In this document: piece after piece, positions 35,609 through 46,737 of the stretch
Numbering within the stretch: the stretch's first letter is position 1
Layout of the letters: each line of letters begins with the position of its first letter
Assembly: GCA_003116995.1 (NCBI GenBank)
Contig: BDSL01000085.1
Span: 124,001-188,000, forward strand
Source of the DNA: Yamagishiella unicocca
Taxonomy: Eukaryota; Chlorophyta; Chlorophyceae; Chlamydomonadales; Volvocaceae
Length of the DNA stretch: 64,000 nt
Reading direction: 5' to 3'
Made by a program: the position numbers and the translations under genes
Notes under the pieces: generated by a model
The model's input: only the letters and a program-made list of their open reading frames with translations
The model's database searches: none
What the model was told of the DNA's origin: nothing

Positions 35609-38600
35609 CTAATCGTCACCGCCGTCCTGCTGGGGTTCCAACTTGATCAAGTCGTCGATGCGCAGGATGGTGATCGCGGCCTCCGTCGCGAACTGAATGA
35701 AGGGGCAGTAGGGGCCAGAGGAGTCGGGCGTCGGGTTACTGGTAGCGTGGACTTAAAGAACGGTGACGCGATGTTTGATGTTTGGCCTTCCGAACCCTTT
35801 GACCATGCATCCAACCCACAGCTACCGGTGTCCTACCGGTGCATCTTTATCGCTCCGCTCCGTGATGTGCGTTCACGTGATGTGCGTTCATGACACACAC
35901 AGCGAGGTGGCATGAGCCCGGCATTAGCCAGTAGCCCTCCACCGTAGCAGCCGTACCTGAATCATTTTTAGCTTGCTCATGGCCGGCTCCAGCACGCCCG
36001 CTTCCACGTTGTTGCGGACCTTGCCCTCCACCAGGTCGAGCCCGAACTGCGCGCACACCGCCTCGGTCTCGGGCTGTGTCTGCGCCTTGTAGTGGTAAGC
36101 GCGCAGCGCCGCCACCTGCGCCACAAGAGGAAAACACCAGGCAGAGGCGTTGGTTCAAAGGGTGCCCTATATCGATGCCATAGCTACCCTCCCAAGCGCC
36201 GATGCACCACGACTCGGATCACGGAAGCCTTTCCCCACAGGCCAGGCCGTGTATCCTGCGGCTGCCCACCCCACGCGTCCTCGCCTACCAGCTCGGTCGC
36301 ATCCTTCGCCGCGTTCACCGCTAGCGTCTTGGGCAGCACCAGCAGCGCGTTGGCGAACTCGCCGATGGCCAGCTGCTCGCGGCTGCCTAGCGTGGTCGCA
36401 TAGCTTTCGAGGTATATGGACAGAGCCGCCTCCACAGCGCCACCGCCTGCACATCAGGTAACGGCAGCCCACAAACACGGGTCCCGTCAACGACTCCTGG
36501 TTTGTATTTCTTCACTTAGAATGTACGAGCAGGCAATACGGCAAGCAGGCTTTTATGAAACGGAACAATCCGGCGGGAACAGTTTATACCCAAGCAAGCC
36601 CAATCTACTTCACCCTGTGCACGCGCACACACCTGGCACGACGTTGCCCGACTCGAGCACGCGCTTGACGACGCAGAGCGAGTCGTGGATGGAGCGATCC
36701 ATCTCGTCCAGCATGTAGTCGTTGGCGCCGCGCAGCAGCAGCGTCACGGCCTTGGTGTTCTTGCAGCCCTGCGCCGCGAGGTCCGTAGCGAATGCAGCAT
36801 CAGGCTCAGCGCCAGGTTCGAATACGATCCCAGAGCCTTGCGCACCCTGGCAGCAAACCAGTGCATAGACCTGTTGCTACATCCCGCTGCTGCATCCTAA
36901 TCAAAAGAGGACCCAGCTACGCGTGACTCAACGATCCGCGAGGACGTCGCGATACTGCTGTGGTGCTGCGGCGTCCTCGCGGATCGCGACGTCCTCCGCG
37001 AGGACGTCGCAGCACCACAGCAGTATGGCAAGCGAGCATGCTCCCATCCCTCCGCACTGCATCAAGTCCTCTTCCCACAACAGTACCTTGATCATGATCA
37101 TGTTGTCGTCCGCCACGCGCTCCTCCACCACCTCCTCCGCCTGCCCCAGGTGCGCCGGGTCGAAGGTCTCGTTGCCGTCCATGTCGGCCAGCGTGAGCAC
37201 CACTGTGGCGCCCGTGGCCTTGGCGATCCGGCTGCGGTGGTGGTGGGAGGTGTAGGAGGTAGCATGAGACGCACGGCAGCGGCCAGGACAAGTAACCCAA
37301 AAGGGGGATGGTAATGCATCACTTGCCTTAAGATGCCACAAGATTCAGCATGCCGGCCAACGAATGCAAACTAACTGGAGGGTCAGGCAAGGGCGATGCA
37401 TTACCGTCCGGACACCACGCGGACGAATCATGTGAGCGGACCCGTGCACCCGACCGGCGAGGCGCGCAGACGGCGCAGCAGCACGCACCGCAGGTCGTCC
37501 TTCTCCACACGGCGGCAGGCGATGGTCCCCGCCTCCACAAAGTACTTGAGCGCCATGTCGTCGATACCCTGGGTGGAGTACAAAGGCGCTTTCTATAAGT
37601 GAAGAACACAACCTCGGGACACAGGTACAACAGAACTGCCGCACCATCGCAATAGCGACTGGCGACAAGGCAGTACTGGCGGACAAGGCATTTTTCCAGG
37701 TGCCGGGAGGCACGGCGATTGTCCAGTTGGAGCCGCGGTCATGCCTTCAACCAGCAGTAGCAAGGGGCACCGGGAGGAGAGGGCCTCACAACACAAGGCC
37801 TGGAGGGGTTCCATGTGGGTCGTACCTTGGTGGTAAGGATGACGTTTGCCCCCGCATCTAAGATCTTCTGGATGCGCTCCTTGGTGATGTCGGACTCCCG
37901 CTCACGGATCTTCTCCAGCTCCTTGGGGTCGTTGACCAGAACCTGCGGCGCGGACAATCCACCGAACGACCGGGGGCGCACACAGCCATCTTAAGGTGGA
38001 CACAACATGTGTATATCTCTAGCTCCCAAAGGAACTTGGATACTTGCGCCCGGACCTTTTTTCCCCTGACGGCCAGCGTCGCCTCTTCCCCAGCCGCTCC
38101 TCCCACCCAATCGTCCCCGCCGCACCTGCACGCCCATCATCATGCGCGCCTTCTGCAGGTTCATGTCCAGGCACGCGATCTTCACGCCGCCCGAGATGCG
38201 CTTGGGCATGCCCTGCGCCGCGCGTCCCAAGTTGAGCGCGTAGCCGTCCAGCAGCAGCGACTCACGTGCGCTCTTGCCGTGCGCCTTCAGCACGTTGACC
38301 GCCTGGCCGAGGAAGGACAAGGTTCAATCGGGGCAATCACGACATCAGCAGCACAAAGGGTTTCAAAACTCGTCCCCAGGAGCCCCAGGGGCCGAGGAAC
38401 AGCGACGGCGTGCGGAAGGACAGACAAGGCCGGCTTCGGCAGCAATAGTAGGGCGAGACAGTAGAAAGAATCCTCGCAACTCGCCTTGACCGGGTAGCGT
38501 ATGCGCCCGGTGAACTCGTCTGTGCTCTTGACCATGTTCATGGCGTCCACCACCATCTGTGCGAAGAAGTCGCCCTCCCCGCCCACAATCTTGGACGACA

Positions 38601-40497
38601 TGGACGTGCGCGCGGTGTTGAGCAGCGTCTCCGTGCCCAGGTCCTCAGTGCGCGTCGCCAACCGCTCCTCGATAAACTTACACGACTGCGGCAGCACGGA
38701 GGACTGGGGACTCAGCCGCTGGCGCGCATGGGCGCGAGGCTGCGAGAGAGCAATGCCTGAGGTGTGTTCTATCCTGTCCATTTGGTATGTCGGTAACGAG
38801 GGGCACTCATCGCGGCGACAGGATCATCGTCAGCGCGTTCCCGGCTATGAGCTCTGCCAGGGTGCAACAACGAACATTGTGACAGGTTGCGTGCCATCCA
38901 GGGAGGTCCCTGTGCTGACCTCATTCACGAATGGATGTTTTCTGCACGGCAAGCACGATCCCTGACCCTACACCCCCCAATTCCACTGTTGGAGTCTTAC
39001 TGGTCAGCAACTGGTAAACACACCAATAAGGGAGACGGGCTACGTACATATGACAACCGACGACATCACACCTTCGGACTAACTGTGCGAACTATAGTCC
39101 ACACAACCAAGGATATCGCCTCGAGTGACTGCGATTGCGCATTATCACCGTTTAACACCGGCACCTAATCACGACCCGCCACAATAGAGTAAATGCAGTC
39201 AAGGCGTTAAGAGGTGCAGCTGTTGCCTTTGAAGGAACACAATTCGTGGCGGCGGGTACCCGCACCTCTACCTCCGCAACCTTTCTACTACGCCTTTAGT
39301 GACGTTGGTATGCACCTCACCGGCCCCCCCGGCTCTCATGTACAATAAGCAACAGCGCAATCCAGGGGCTGCGGCGGCATAGTGGTGGGGCCCGTGAAGC
39401 CTAACCGCCGCAAGCACAAGCCCCTGAACACATGTCTCAGCAGTCCCACGCCTGACTAAGTGTTGCTTCATTAAGCAACAATGAAGAAATCCAAACAATA
39501 GTTGAACCTTCTGATACCATTAACGCTGTATCGCATCGCAGTAGCGCCCAGGAGCATGTCCCTTGCAAGCGCCTGCCGGTAGGTTGCGCATATGCTCTGG
39601 CAACATTCGTCTTCGGTCACTGCTGCTGGCTGGCTTAACTGAGAACACACGGCATCGTCATACCATGCCCCAGTCCTACTCGTACATGTCGTACAACAAC
39701 TTGCCCTCCCACCCCAGCCGTAGCCCTAACTTACCTCACGCATGGCAATGCGGTATCCACCGATGATGTTGGTGGGGTGGATTTTGTCCTTCACCAGCTC
39801 GTTGGCGCGTTTCAGCAGCTCAGCCGCCAGGATCACCACGGAGGTGGTGCCGTCGCCTACCTCCGCGTCCTGCAGCTCCGCAAGCTCAACCAAGATCTGC
39901 AATCGTCAACCGCAATTAAATGTAAACCCCTTGCGCATTCGAGTGCTCCCGGCAGGTACAGTATGTTTGGCTTGCGTGTTGGATCACCGAAATACTGTTC
40001 CCGAGAGCCAGGTATGCCCCTTCAGGTTCCCGTACCGGAACGGCACGCCTTGCCGCGATATGAATCCGACGCACATCACACGCGCCATTACCATGAGGTT
40101 AAGTGACATACAAGCCAAAAAGGGCACTACGACAGCATTAGGCGTCGCACAGGGTAGGGTTGGGGCTTAGTCCCCACACACCTTGGCGGCTGGGTGCTCC
40201 ACCTCCAGTAGGCGCAAAATGGTGGCACCATCGTTCGTAATGGTAACGTCACCAATGTCGTCCACGAGCATCTACAGTTGTACAGCGGGTGAAGCATTTT
40301 TCCGGGCAACACATGGACAAGAAGGTTCCCAAGAAGTCAGGGCCCGCACTCACCTTGTCCAGGCCCACCGGTCCCAAACTGCTCTTGACAATATTGGACA
40401 CTGCAGTGACCGCTGTCACGTTTTGAGTGCGCACATCCTGGCCGCTTTGCCGCTCTCCAGCGATTTGCAGACGTTGGCCCAGGGATGCAGCCGCCAT
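35609..40497 (-). CDS. CCT1: T-complex protein 1 subunit alpha (chaperonin CCT1)
   Basis: A subunit of the cytosolic group II chaperonin TRiC/CCT, which folds actin, tubulin and other proteins. Twelve exons (40497-40354, 40271-40182, 39896-39735, 38685-38485, 38302-38126, 37942-37826, 37568-37489, 37231-37087, 36768-36633, 36446-36289, 36115-35957, 35692-35609) give 550 residues, the family's normal size. Nucleotide-binding motifs are intact: NDGATIL at 61-67 and GDGTTS at 92-97. CCT1-specific blocks include [54 protein letters not shown] and [16 protein letters not shown]. The C-terminus is EPQQDGGDD. The fourth intron (38484-38303) must use a GC donor, AAG|GCGAGT, because only that join keeps YPVK followed by [10 protein letters not shown]. 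The eighth intron contains a large hairpin. It is divergent from the SLC25 carrier gene. Confidence 0.97.
36932..37026. repeat. near-perfect inverted repeat (32-bp arms) in a CCT1 intron
   Basis: Arms at 36952-36983 and 36995-37026 are complementary over 32 bases with one mismatch (G opposite T on DNA) around an 11-base centre. The outer half reads ATACTGCTGTGGTGCTGCG and the inner half CGTCCTCGCGGA. A further direct copy of CCGCGAGGACGTCGC sits at 36936-36950, just outside the left arm. It lies inside the intron between the exons ending at 37087 and starting at 36768, so the pre-mRNA can form a stable stem. Confidence 0.95.
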
Positions 40498-41186
40498 TTC
40501 GGTAGAGATCCTAAGGACGAAAGCTTAAGCTTTCGGTTTGCGGTGGCAGCGTACCAACAACGAAGTGATCGGGCGTGAATCTCGAAGGTGAAAGGCGGCA
40601 CAGCACAGATTACGGAGGAAGTACTTTTAAACAAAGTAAAGTATGTGTACAGATGTTGTAAATGTGTTATGGGGAGGAGTAGTATCCTCGTGCCGTTCCC
40701 TGCATGGGCCGCGTTCCCGCCCTTGCATGGACTTGTCCCGAATGAGCAAATGGAAGCACCTGTTTTTTATATTTCAGAGACCAATAGCGATACATAATAC
40801 TATAATTGACTTTGCAACACGCAACACATTGAAGGGTGGGGGTGTCTGTTTGTTCAAAGCAACCCTATCTTTCGCCCATTATCGCTTCTACCTTGCTGTC
40901 CCTTTCTTGCCTTATAACCTTTTAAACTTCCTTGGCACTAACCCTTACGGCGTGCTTAGCGACAAAGCTTGGCACCGGTCCGCCCACCCTTTGGCGGACG
41001 GTTTACTCCGGTATCGGCGGGCCACCAAAGAACAAGCTTTACATGTTTGTTCCTCTGCATCAGAAGAACCATTTCGAGCCTTAGCGGTGGAGTAGAGGCG
41101 AACACCGCAACGAATCAAATCAGGACGACTTGCGCAACGGCGTCGAGACGCCTTTTGCGCAAAGTGGACAATCCGATCAGCACCAA
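40498..41186. promoter_or_regulatory. divergent promoter region, CCT1 / SLC25 carrier
   Basis: 689 bp between two head-to-head start codons. It contains an 18-bp perfect palindrome at 40518-40535, 21 bases upstream of the CCT1 ATG, and is AT-richer toward the centre (40630-40960). No other motif is assigned. Confidence 0.5.
40518..40535. promoter_or_regulatory. 18-bp perfect palindrome upstream of CCT1
   Basis: CGAAAGCTTAAGCTTTCG is its own reverse complement. It lies in the CCT1 5' UTR or core promoter. GAA and TTC half-sites are present, but not at the spacing of a canonical heat-shock element, so calling it a regulatory site is inference. Confidence 0.4.
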
Positions 41187-44167
41187 ATGTCGTTACGGTC
41201 CTACCCAACGAGCATGAGCGAACTGGGAGGCGACGCAGCGGGTCCTGGCCCGGGCTCAAACGTATGCTACGCGCAAACGCAAAAGAAACTTCAACAGCAC
41301 CAGCAGCAGCAGCATCACTTGAATGACCCACTGCGCGCGGAGAAAGTGTTCCTCAGTGGAGGTGAGCGCCTGGACCGTTGCATGCCGGGACCTCGGCGGC
41401 GCGGGCGGCCATCGCAGTGCCCTGTGAGGGCAATTGTTCACGTCCTAATAGCGTTGAGTGTCCCCATTATAATTGCGCCATCCCACGCCAGCTTTGAGCG
41501 GAGCTGTCAGCAGGACAGCGACGGCACCAGTGGACCGACTTAAGATGCTGCTGCAGACGCACGATGGGGTGAAGGGCCTATCGTTGCGGCAAGGATGGCA
41601 GAAGATGTTGGCAGAAGGTGCGCGGACGGGTCTGGTTGCGAGTCACGCCGACCGCATGGTTGCGTCGGTGGGGGTGCCACTGCGGGTTGGTACCCGACCG
41701 ACATACGCTGCTTACCGGTCGGCTTACGGCTTCAATTCCACTGCCGCACTGAGCTCCCTTTAGGGACAAGCACACACGGCGGGCTTTGCCGGCGACGCAG
41801 TGCCCTCCCCTCACAACGACCTGCAAGTGCCCTCCCCTCACAACGACCTGCAAGTGCCCTCCCCTCACAACGTCCTGCAAGTGCCCTCCCCTCACAACGA
41901 TCTGCAAGTGCCCTCCCCTCACAACGAGCTACACCCCATCGCGTCTTAATCGTGAAACAACCTCTGCTGATCAGGAAGCACCCAACGCCATAGGGCGGTG
42001 CACGCACCCAACGTTCGAACGCACCGCTCACTTGGCGCGAGGCGCCCGCCCTGCTGTACACCACGTGGCCGCTCCCCGCGTATTCCCTGCATTTCAGGCT
42101 CCATTAAGTCGTTCTTCAAGGGCAACGGAGCCAATGTGGTAAAAATTGCGCCGGAGACGGCGCTAAAGCTGACGCTGAACGACTCGATACGCAGCCTGGT
42201 GGCTCAGGACCCTGACCACGTGCGCATGCGTGAGCGTATGGCATCGGGCGGCTTCGCGGGCGCCATCGCTCAGGTGGGTGACGCCATTGAGCTGCCGGCA
42301 GGTCAACATGGGTGAGGGCCGGGGGTTGGGGAGGCGCGCTACAGCATGGTGTGGCGGCAGACAGGCAGGGACACGGGCGTTGGCGGTTGACGACATCCTA
42401 GGGTGCGGCGGGTGGTTGATGCGTGCAACGGCCGAGCGACTGGGGGATCGCGCGCTGGCAACGGCGTAGCTGCGGCGCCGGAGGTGCAGGAGCGAGCTGG
42501 TTGGTGCCGCGACTTTGGATGATGCATTCGGGAGCTGAGCGGGCCGGTCGTGGTATCCGACCAGCGGCCCGGCGGTCGGTGCCACGACAAAGAGCACCGT
42601 CTACTGCACCTGAAGGTCCAGGACTGGCTGCGCTGTGAGGTTGGAAGTTGCCTCCTGCTGGCCGGGTCAGTTGTTGGGCGTTCGGCGGAAGTGGGTTGCG
42701 GCGTCTGCTGCCCAGTATGCCGGGATGGCTGATCACTCGCTGCGAATGGTGGTAGGAGCACACATCGCGATCGGGCGGGCGCCTTTTGACAGGGAAAAGT
42801 CATTCGAGCTCATTAGCTTCATGGCCGCCTACCGATGTGGCTGTGGTCAGGCGCTGCTGATGCGCCAACCACATGTCCGCTAGCGCGGATGAGCCAGAGG
42901 GGCACTGCGGCGGTCCTACGCAGGGCTTGTTATTACGGCAAGATACCCTAGGTCTGGGCCTGTCCGCATCTTCGGCTATCAAAGCACGGACAACTGACGG
43001 TTTGTGTGATCTAGGTCAAAGCGCCAAGGCGCTTGCGGGGCCCTCCTACCGGACTGATCCGCCTGCTTCCGCACACGCACCTACGCGCCAGGGCCTCCTG
43101 TACCCACTGGACACCATCCGCACCCGCCTGGCCGTGTCGCCGCCCGGCACCTACAATGGCATCCTGCACGCGGCCTACCGCATCCGCCGCGACGAGGGCG
43201 TGTTTGGCTTCTACCGGGGCCTCATACCCTCCATGATCGGCATCCTGCCCTTCGCCGGAGTCGACATCGCACTTTTCGAGGTGGGCGGGGCTGGCTGGGT
43301 TGGGAAGAGAGTGGCTTGGATCAGCCGGTCGCGCCGACCGACGTGGCCATCGGCGCTCGCAAGATGTCGCACTGATGCGTTGGGGGGCTGAAGGAACGTG
43401 ACGGCCGTCTCGTCTACTCCCTGCTCATGACGGACTCTGCAATGTTACCCCTGGCGCGCCCCATGGGGTTCTGGGTTGGCAGCAAGGCTGCACATCCCTG
43501 CGAACAAGTTGCGCATTCGCCACCGATTCCGGGACCCCCCTCGCATCCCGGCACTTGTCGTCCGCCAGGTCTTCAAGGACCAGCTGTACGAGCGGTACGA
43601 CGGCCGGCCACCGCACATGGGTATCGTGGTGGCGGGCATGATGTCCAGTTCCATTGCACAGGTGGGTTTCGGAGCGCGGAGCCAAGGGTGTGGTTGTGGC
43701 AGCGACGGGACGCGGCGCAGCGCAGCGTCAGGCTGCCGCCCATGCTGGATACGCGAAGACCTGGCCGGCCATAATTTGAGCGAGCCGAGCGGGTCTCGTG
43801 CTGGTCCCCGTTGGTTTCACATCCGGGCATGTCAATGGAATGCCCATTACGGTCGACATGGTCGGCACTGACGTTTGCATCTCCTGTCGTGGGCTCGCAG
43901 GTGGTGTCGTACCCGTTGGCGCTGGTGCGTACGCGGCTGCAGGCGCAGGCCATCCACCGGCGAGCGGCCGATGGGTCGCTGGTGCTCGGGGAGGTCAAGT
44001 ACCGGGGCATGATGGACGTGTTCCGGAAGACACTGGCGAACGAGGGGGTACGGGGGCTGTACAAGGGGATGCTGCCCAACCTGCTCAAGCTCGCGCCGGC
44101 TGCGGGGATTGGCTGGTTCGTGTTTGAGGAAACCAAGCTGGCGATGGGGGTGAACCCGAGGACGTGA
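41187..44167 (+). CDS. mitochondrial carrier (SLC25), ATP-Mg/Pi-carrier type
   Basis: An inner-membrane solute carrier with three repeats of two helices. Exons 41187-41361, 41492-41617, 42098-42273, 43092-43280, 43569-43661 and 43901-44167 give 341 residues. The three repeat signatures are PVDRLK (exon 2), PLDTIRTR (exon 4) and PLALVRTR (exon 6). The third lacks the acidic residue of the PX[DE]XX[KR] motif. The form YPLALVRTRLQAQA is typical of the SCaMC/SLC25A24 ATP-Mg/phosphate carriers, as are FFKGNGANVVKIAPETALKL and LAPAAGIGWFVFEE. The Gln/His-rich N-terminus (about residues 30-45) contains no EF-hands, so it is not a calcium-regulated long form; CoA or adenine-nucleotide carriers of related type remain possible. 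A second ATG at 41214 is an alternative start. Intron 2 contains a 27-bp minisatellite. Confidence 0.9.
41801..41930. repeat. 27-bp minisatellite, five copies, in a carrier intron
   Basis: The unit TGCCCTCCCCTCACAACG plus NNCTGCAAG is repeated at 41801, 41828, 41855, 41882 and 41909 (last copy partial). Variation is concentrated at one or two positions after ACAACG (AC, AC, TC, AT, AG). It lies within the intron between the exons at 41492-41617 and 42098-42273. Confidence 0.95.
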
Positions 44168-45585
44168 CGCGGGTGAATCCGCGGACGTGACGCGGGTGAG
44201 GGGCGGGGTGGGTTTTGGAGGGGAGGCACGCAGGGTGGCAGGGCAGGCATGGGCACGGGAGCCGCTGTGATGTTGGTTGCGTCGCGGGGCAGCGTGGGGT
44301 CCGAGGAAGACCCGTGGATGCCCGGAAAAACCTCCACACCCCCCAGCGTGGGGGGGGGTTGGAGGTTGCCGTGGAGGGATCCGTCCGCGGACTTAATTCC
44401 CTCAGTGCCTTGACAGCCGGGCTCGACTAGGCTAGGCCCAAGGCAACCCAAGAAGGGCGCTTGTGTGGTGGTGGTGGTGATGGCTGCTGAATGGAGATGC
44501 TGTCGCTGTGGAATTACTGGTGAGCGGTCTGTGTGTCCGTTCGTCGTGCGTGCGAAGCCGCTCGCGATCCGCGAAGCGGCAGGGACAGGGACAGCTGTTG
44601 TTATCGCAGGGACACGGGATGTTGTCGTTCAGCTATTTTTAGGTCATCGTGTGTGTGATACAGTGTCGGGCATGGAACATTAAAGTTATTATTATGCTTA
44701 GATTGGTGGACTGAGCGGGCTTGGAAGGGGACGACGCATAGCCTGGCGGCAAAAACATTTCGAACAATAATGCTGCCTTGTCACTCCCGCATGTCTCTAT
44801 CGGTTTGGCCAGCTGGCCCCGGCAGGCGCTGGGCTGCTGGGATTATTTCACGGTGTTCGTCGTCCTGTCAACTCCTGTCGTAGTAGGATCACAAAGGTAG
44901 GAAGGCACAAAAACGTTGTTGTACGACGGCAGTTCCGCAGTGACCCGCCCTGATGACCGCAAGATAACGGGCACAGGGCGATAGTGAAATACCTAACCGC
45001 ATGCCGGTGCTCGGTTGTCCAGCCGGCTGATGATTGGTGTCCGTGCCCTGTCGTGGTGAACGCGTGCATGTCAGCGTCATTTCTGGAGCCAAATGCTGTT
45101 TACTTCTTTGTTTGCGAACGTCTTCGCACATCGGCTGGTATGGTTGTCGAGGACCATTTCGGCCAACCGGGTGAGGCGAACGCAGACTGCGCAGTGTAGG
45201 GATCGGGTGTGTGCTTGTGGTTCGTCTTTAGGAAGCTTCAGGTGTATGTGGGCGTGGGCGCTTGGCGGCTTAAAAGTGGTAGGCTGTTAGGCTGGGATGT
45301 GCCCAGTCCTGGCTTTGGTGTTTTCTTTTGGCTGAGGGGGTCTCCACACCGCGTGCGTTTACTTGGACTTGATCGTCGGCGACCGGGGGGCTGAGTCTTT
45401 CCCATGTTCGCTGCAGGTACGCTCAACTGCTGACCCACGGCCACAGGCCGCCGGACAACGAGGAATGGGTCTCGTTAGGTCTTATGAATTACGTGATACA
45501 ATGTAATTAGTGCGGAAGTGAGTGATGGGCCTGGCGTATGAGATTTCTGGTGTCACCTGCCGCCACCTGCAAGCGCGCAGTTCCC

Positions 45586-45843
45586 GTAAGCGGGCATCGA
45601 GTCCCTAAGGGGCGGAAGCGGTGGCATGAGCCCCAAGGCAACGCATTTAGGCAAGGAGTCGTATTGCTGACGTGAAGCGGCGGGGATTTGTGCGCGCCAA
45701 GCCTGGGAGGCAGCCCCGATCTAAGCGGCCTGGGGGACTGCGGCCCCTGCGTCCTGTAGCCTCCAGGCACGGCCTGGGAGTCGCGCCACTGGCCGCTGAG
45801 CTTCCCTAAAGCCCGAAATCCTCGCAGTAAGCGGGCATCGAGT
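45586..45843. repeat. dispersed 17-bp repeat pair
   Basis: GTAAGCGGGCATCGAGT occurs at 45586-45602 and 45827-45843 in the same orientation, flanking about 220 bases of GC-rich sequence. It may mark an old interspersed element; no terminal inverted repeat or target duplication was identified. Confidence 0.5.
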
Positions 45844-45983
45844 TCCTTCGTATTAAAAGCCCAGCCAGCCAGCAGCGGCCACAGCCTGGCCGGTTGTGTG
45901 ACAAGGGCGGAGTCACTCGGGTGGTATGGGTCAGTCAACGCGTGTTCACGCGGGAGAGCCGGTCCGGGCCAGTTCGCCGGTGT

Positions 45984-46085
45984 CGGTGCGGTGGCGCACG
46001 TCATGCCGGCGTTTCATCGGTGCGGTGGCGCACGTCATGCCGGCGTTTCATCGGTGCGGTGGCGCACGTCATGCCGGCGTTTCAT
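45984..46085. repeat. 34-bp tandem repeat, three exact copies
   Basis: Three identical copies begin CGGTGCGGTGGCGCACGTCA and end GCGTTTCAT, at 45984-46017, 46018-46051 and 46052-46085. Exact identity suggests recent expansion. Confidence 0.97.
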
Positions 46086-46737
46086 CGTGTTTTACCCACC
46101 CAGCGCAATTGGGTTTCCCAACTCTAACCCTTATTTGAGACCTATGTAGAAAAGAAACTTGCACATGATCCGTCCCTGGTCTGCTCCCAAGCCCCAAACA
46201 ATACGGGCAAGCCTTGCGAAATTCAAACCTGCGTGGACCGTCGTTCCTTATATGCCCTAACGCATGAGCACGCGTTAAACTGAGCTGTGACATTGCAGCA
46301 ATATCAATTCGGGGGTTTGGCGGAGGAATCCGCAAGGCTCCTGCTGTCCTTGTGCTGGGGGAAGCAGGGGGAAGCAGAAGATGGCAGCAGACGGGATAAA
46401 GGCATAAGTTCAGGTGGCAGCCGGCGTGCTGTATGCGTGGGAAAAACTCGAGGCCGAACCATTAATTATAGCATGCAGCAAGTTGGTAAATCCTCCACCT
46501 GGAGGCGTGTACGACGAACGGGATCGCTGGGAGTCATTTGCTCATTTCTTCCAGATTCCTTCGAAATACTCTATCGCACACGGGAAAGGGGATAATTCTT
46601 GTTGTACAGAAAGTGCTATGTAGGCTTAAAGAGAAGGACAGACGATTTGAGCTCTGCAGCGAAAACTGTCTTTTACTGAAACGCTTCAACACACGCACAC
46701 ATCCAAACAACGTAAACCGTGAAGTCACAGTACCAAG

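Larger units (their letters stand above)
44168..46737. other. 2.6-kb intergenic region with short repeats
   Basis: No gene recognised between the carrier stop and the TLDc-gene start, both on +. It contains a 17-bp motif GTAAGCGGGCATCGAGT at 45586-45602 and again at 45827-45843, and three copies of a 34-bp repeat at 45984-46085. A minus-strand open stretch at 45507-46004 overlaps these repeats and is judged non-genic. An AT-rich 250 bp upstream of 46738 is the likely promoter of the TLDc gene. Confidence 0.5.

Noticed and set aside
45507..46004. 165-residue minus-strand open stretch
   Set aside because: Overlaps the intergenic repeats, Pro/Arg/Leu-rich with no domain; better explained as repeat-derived.
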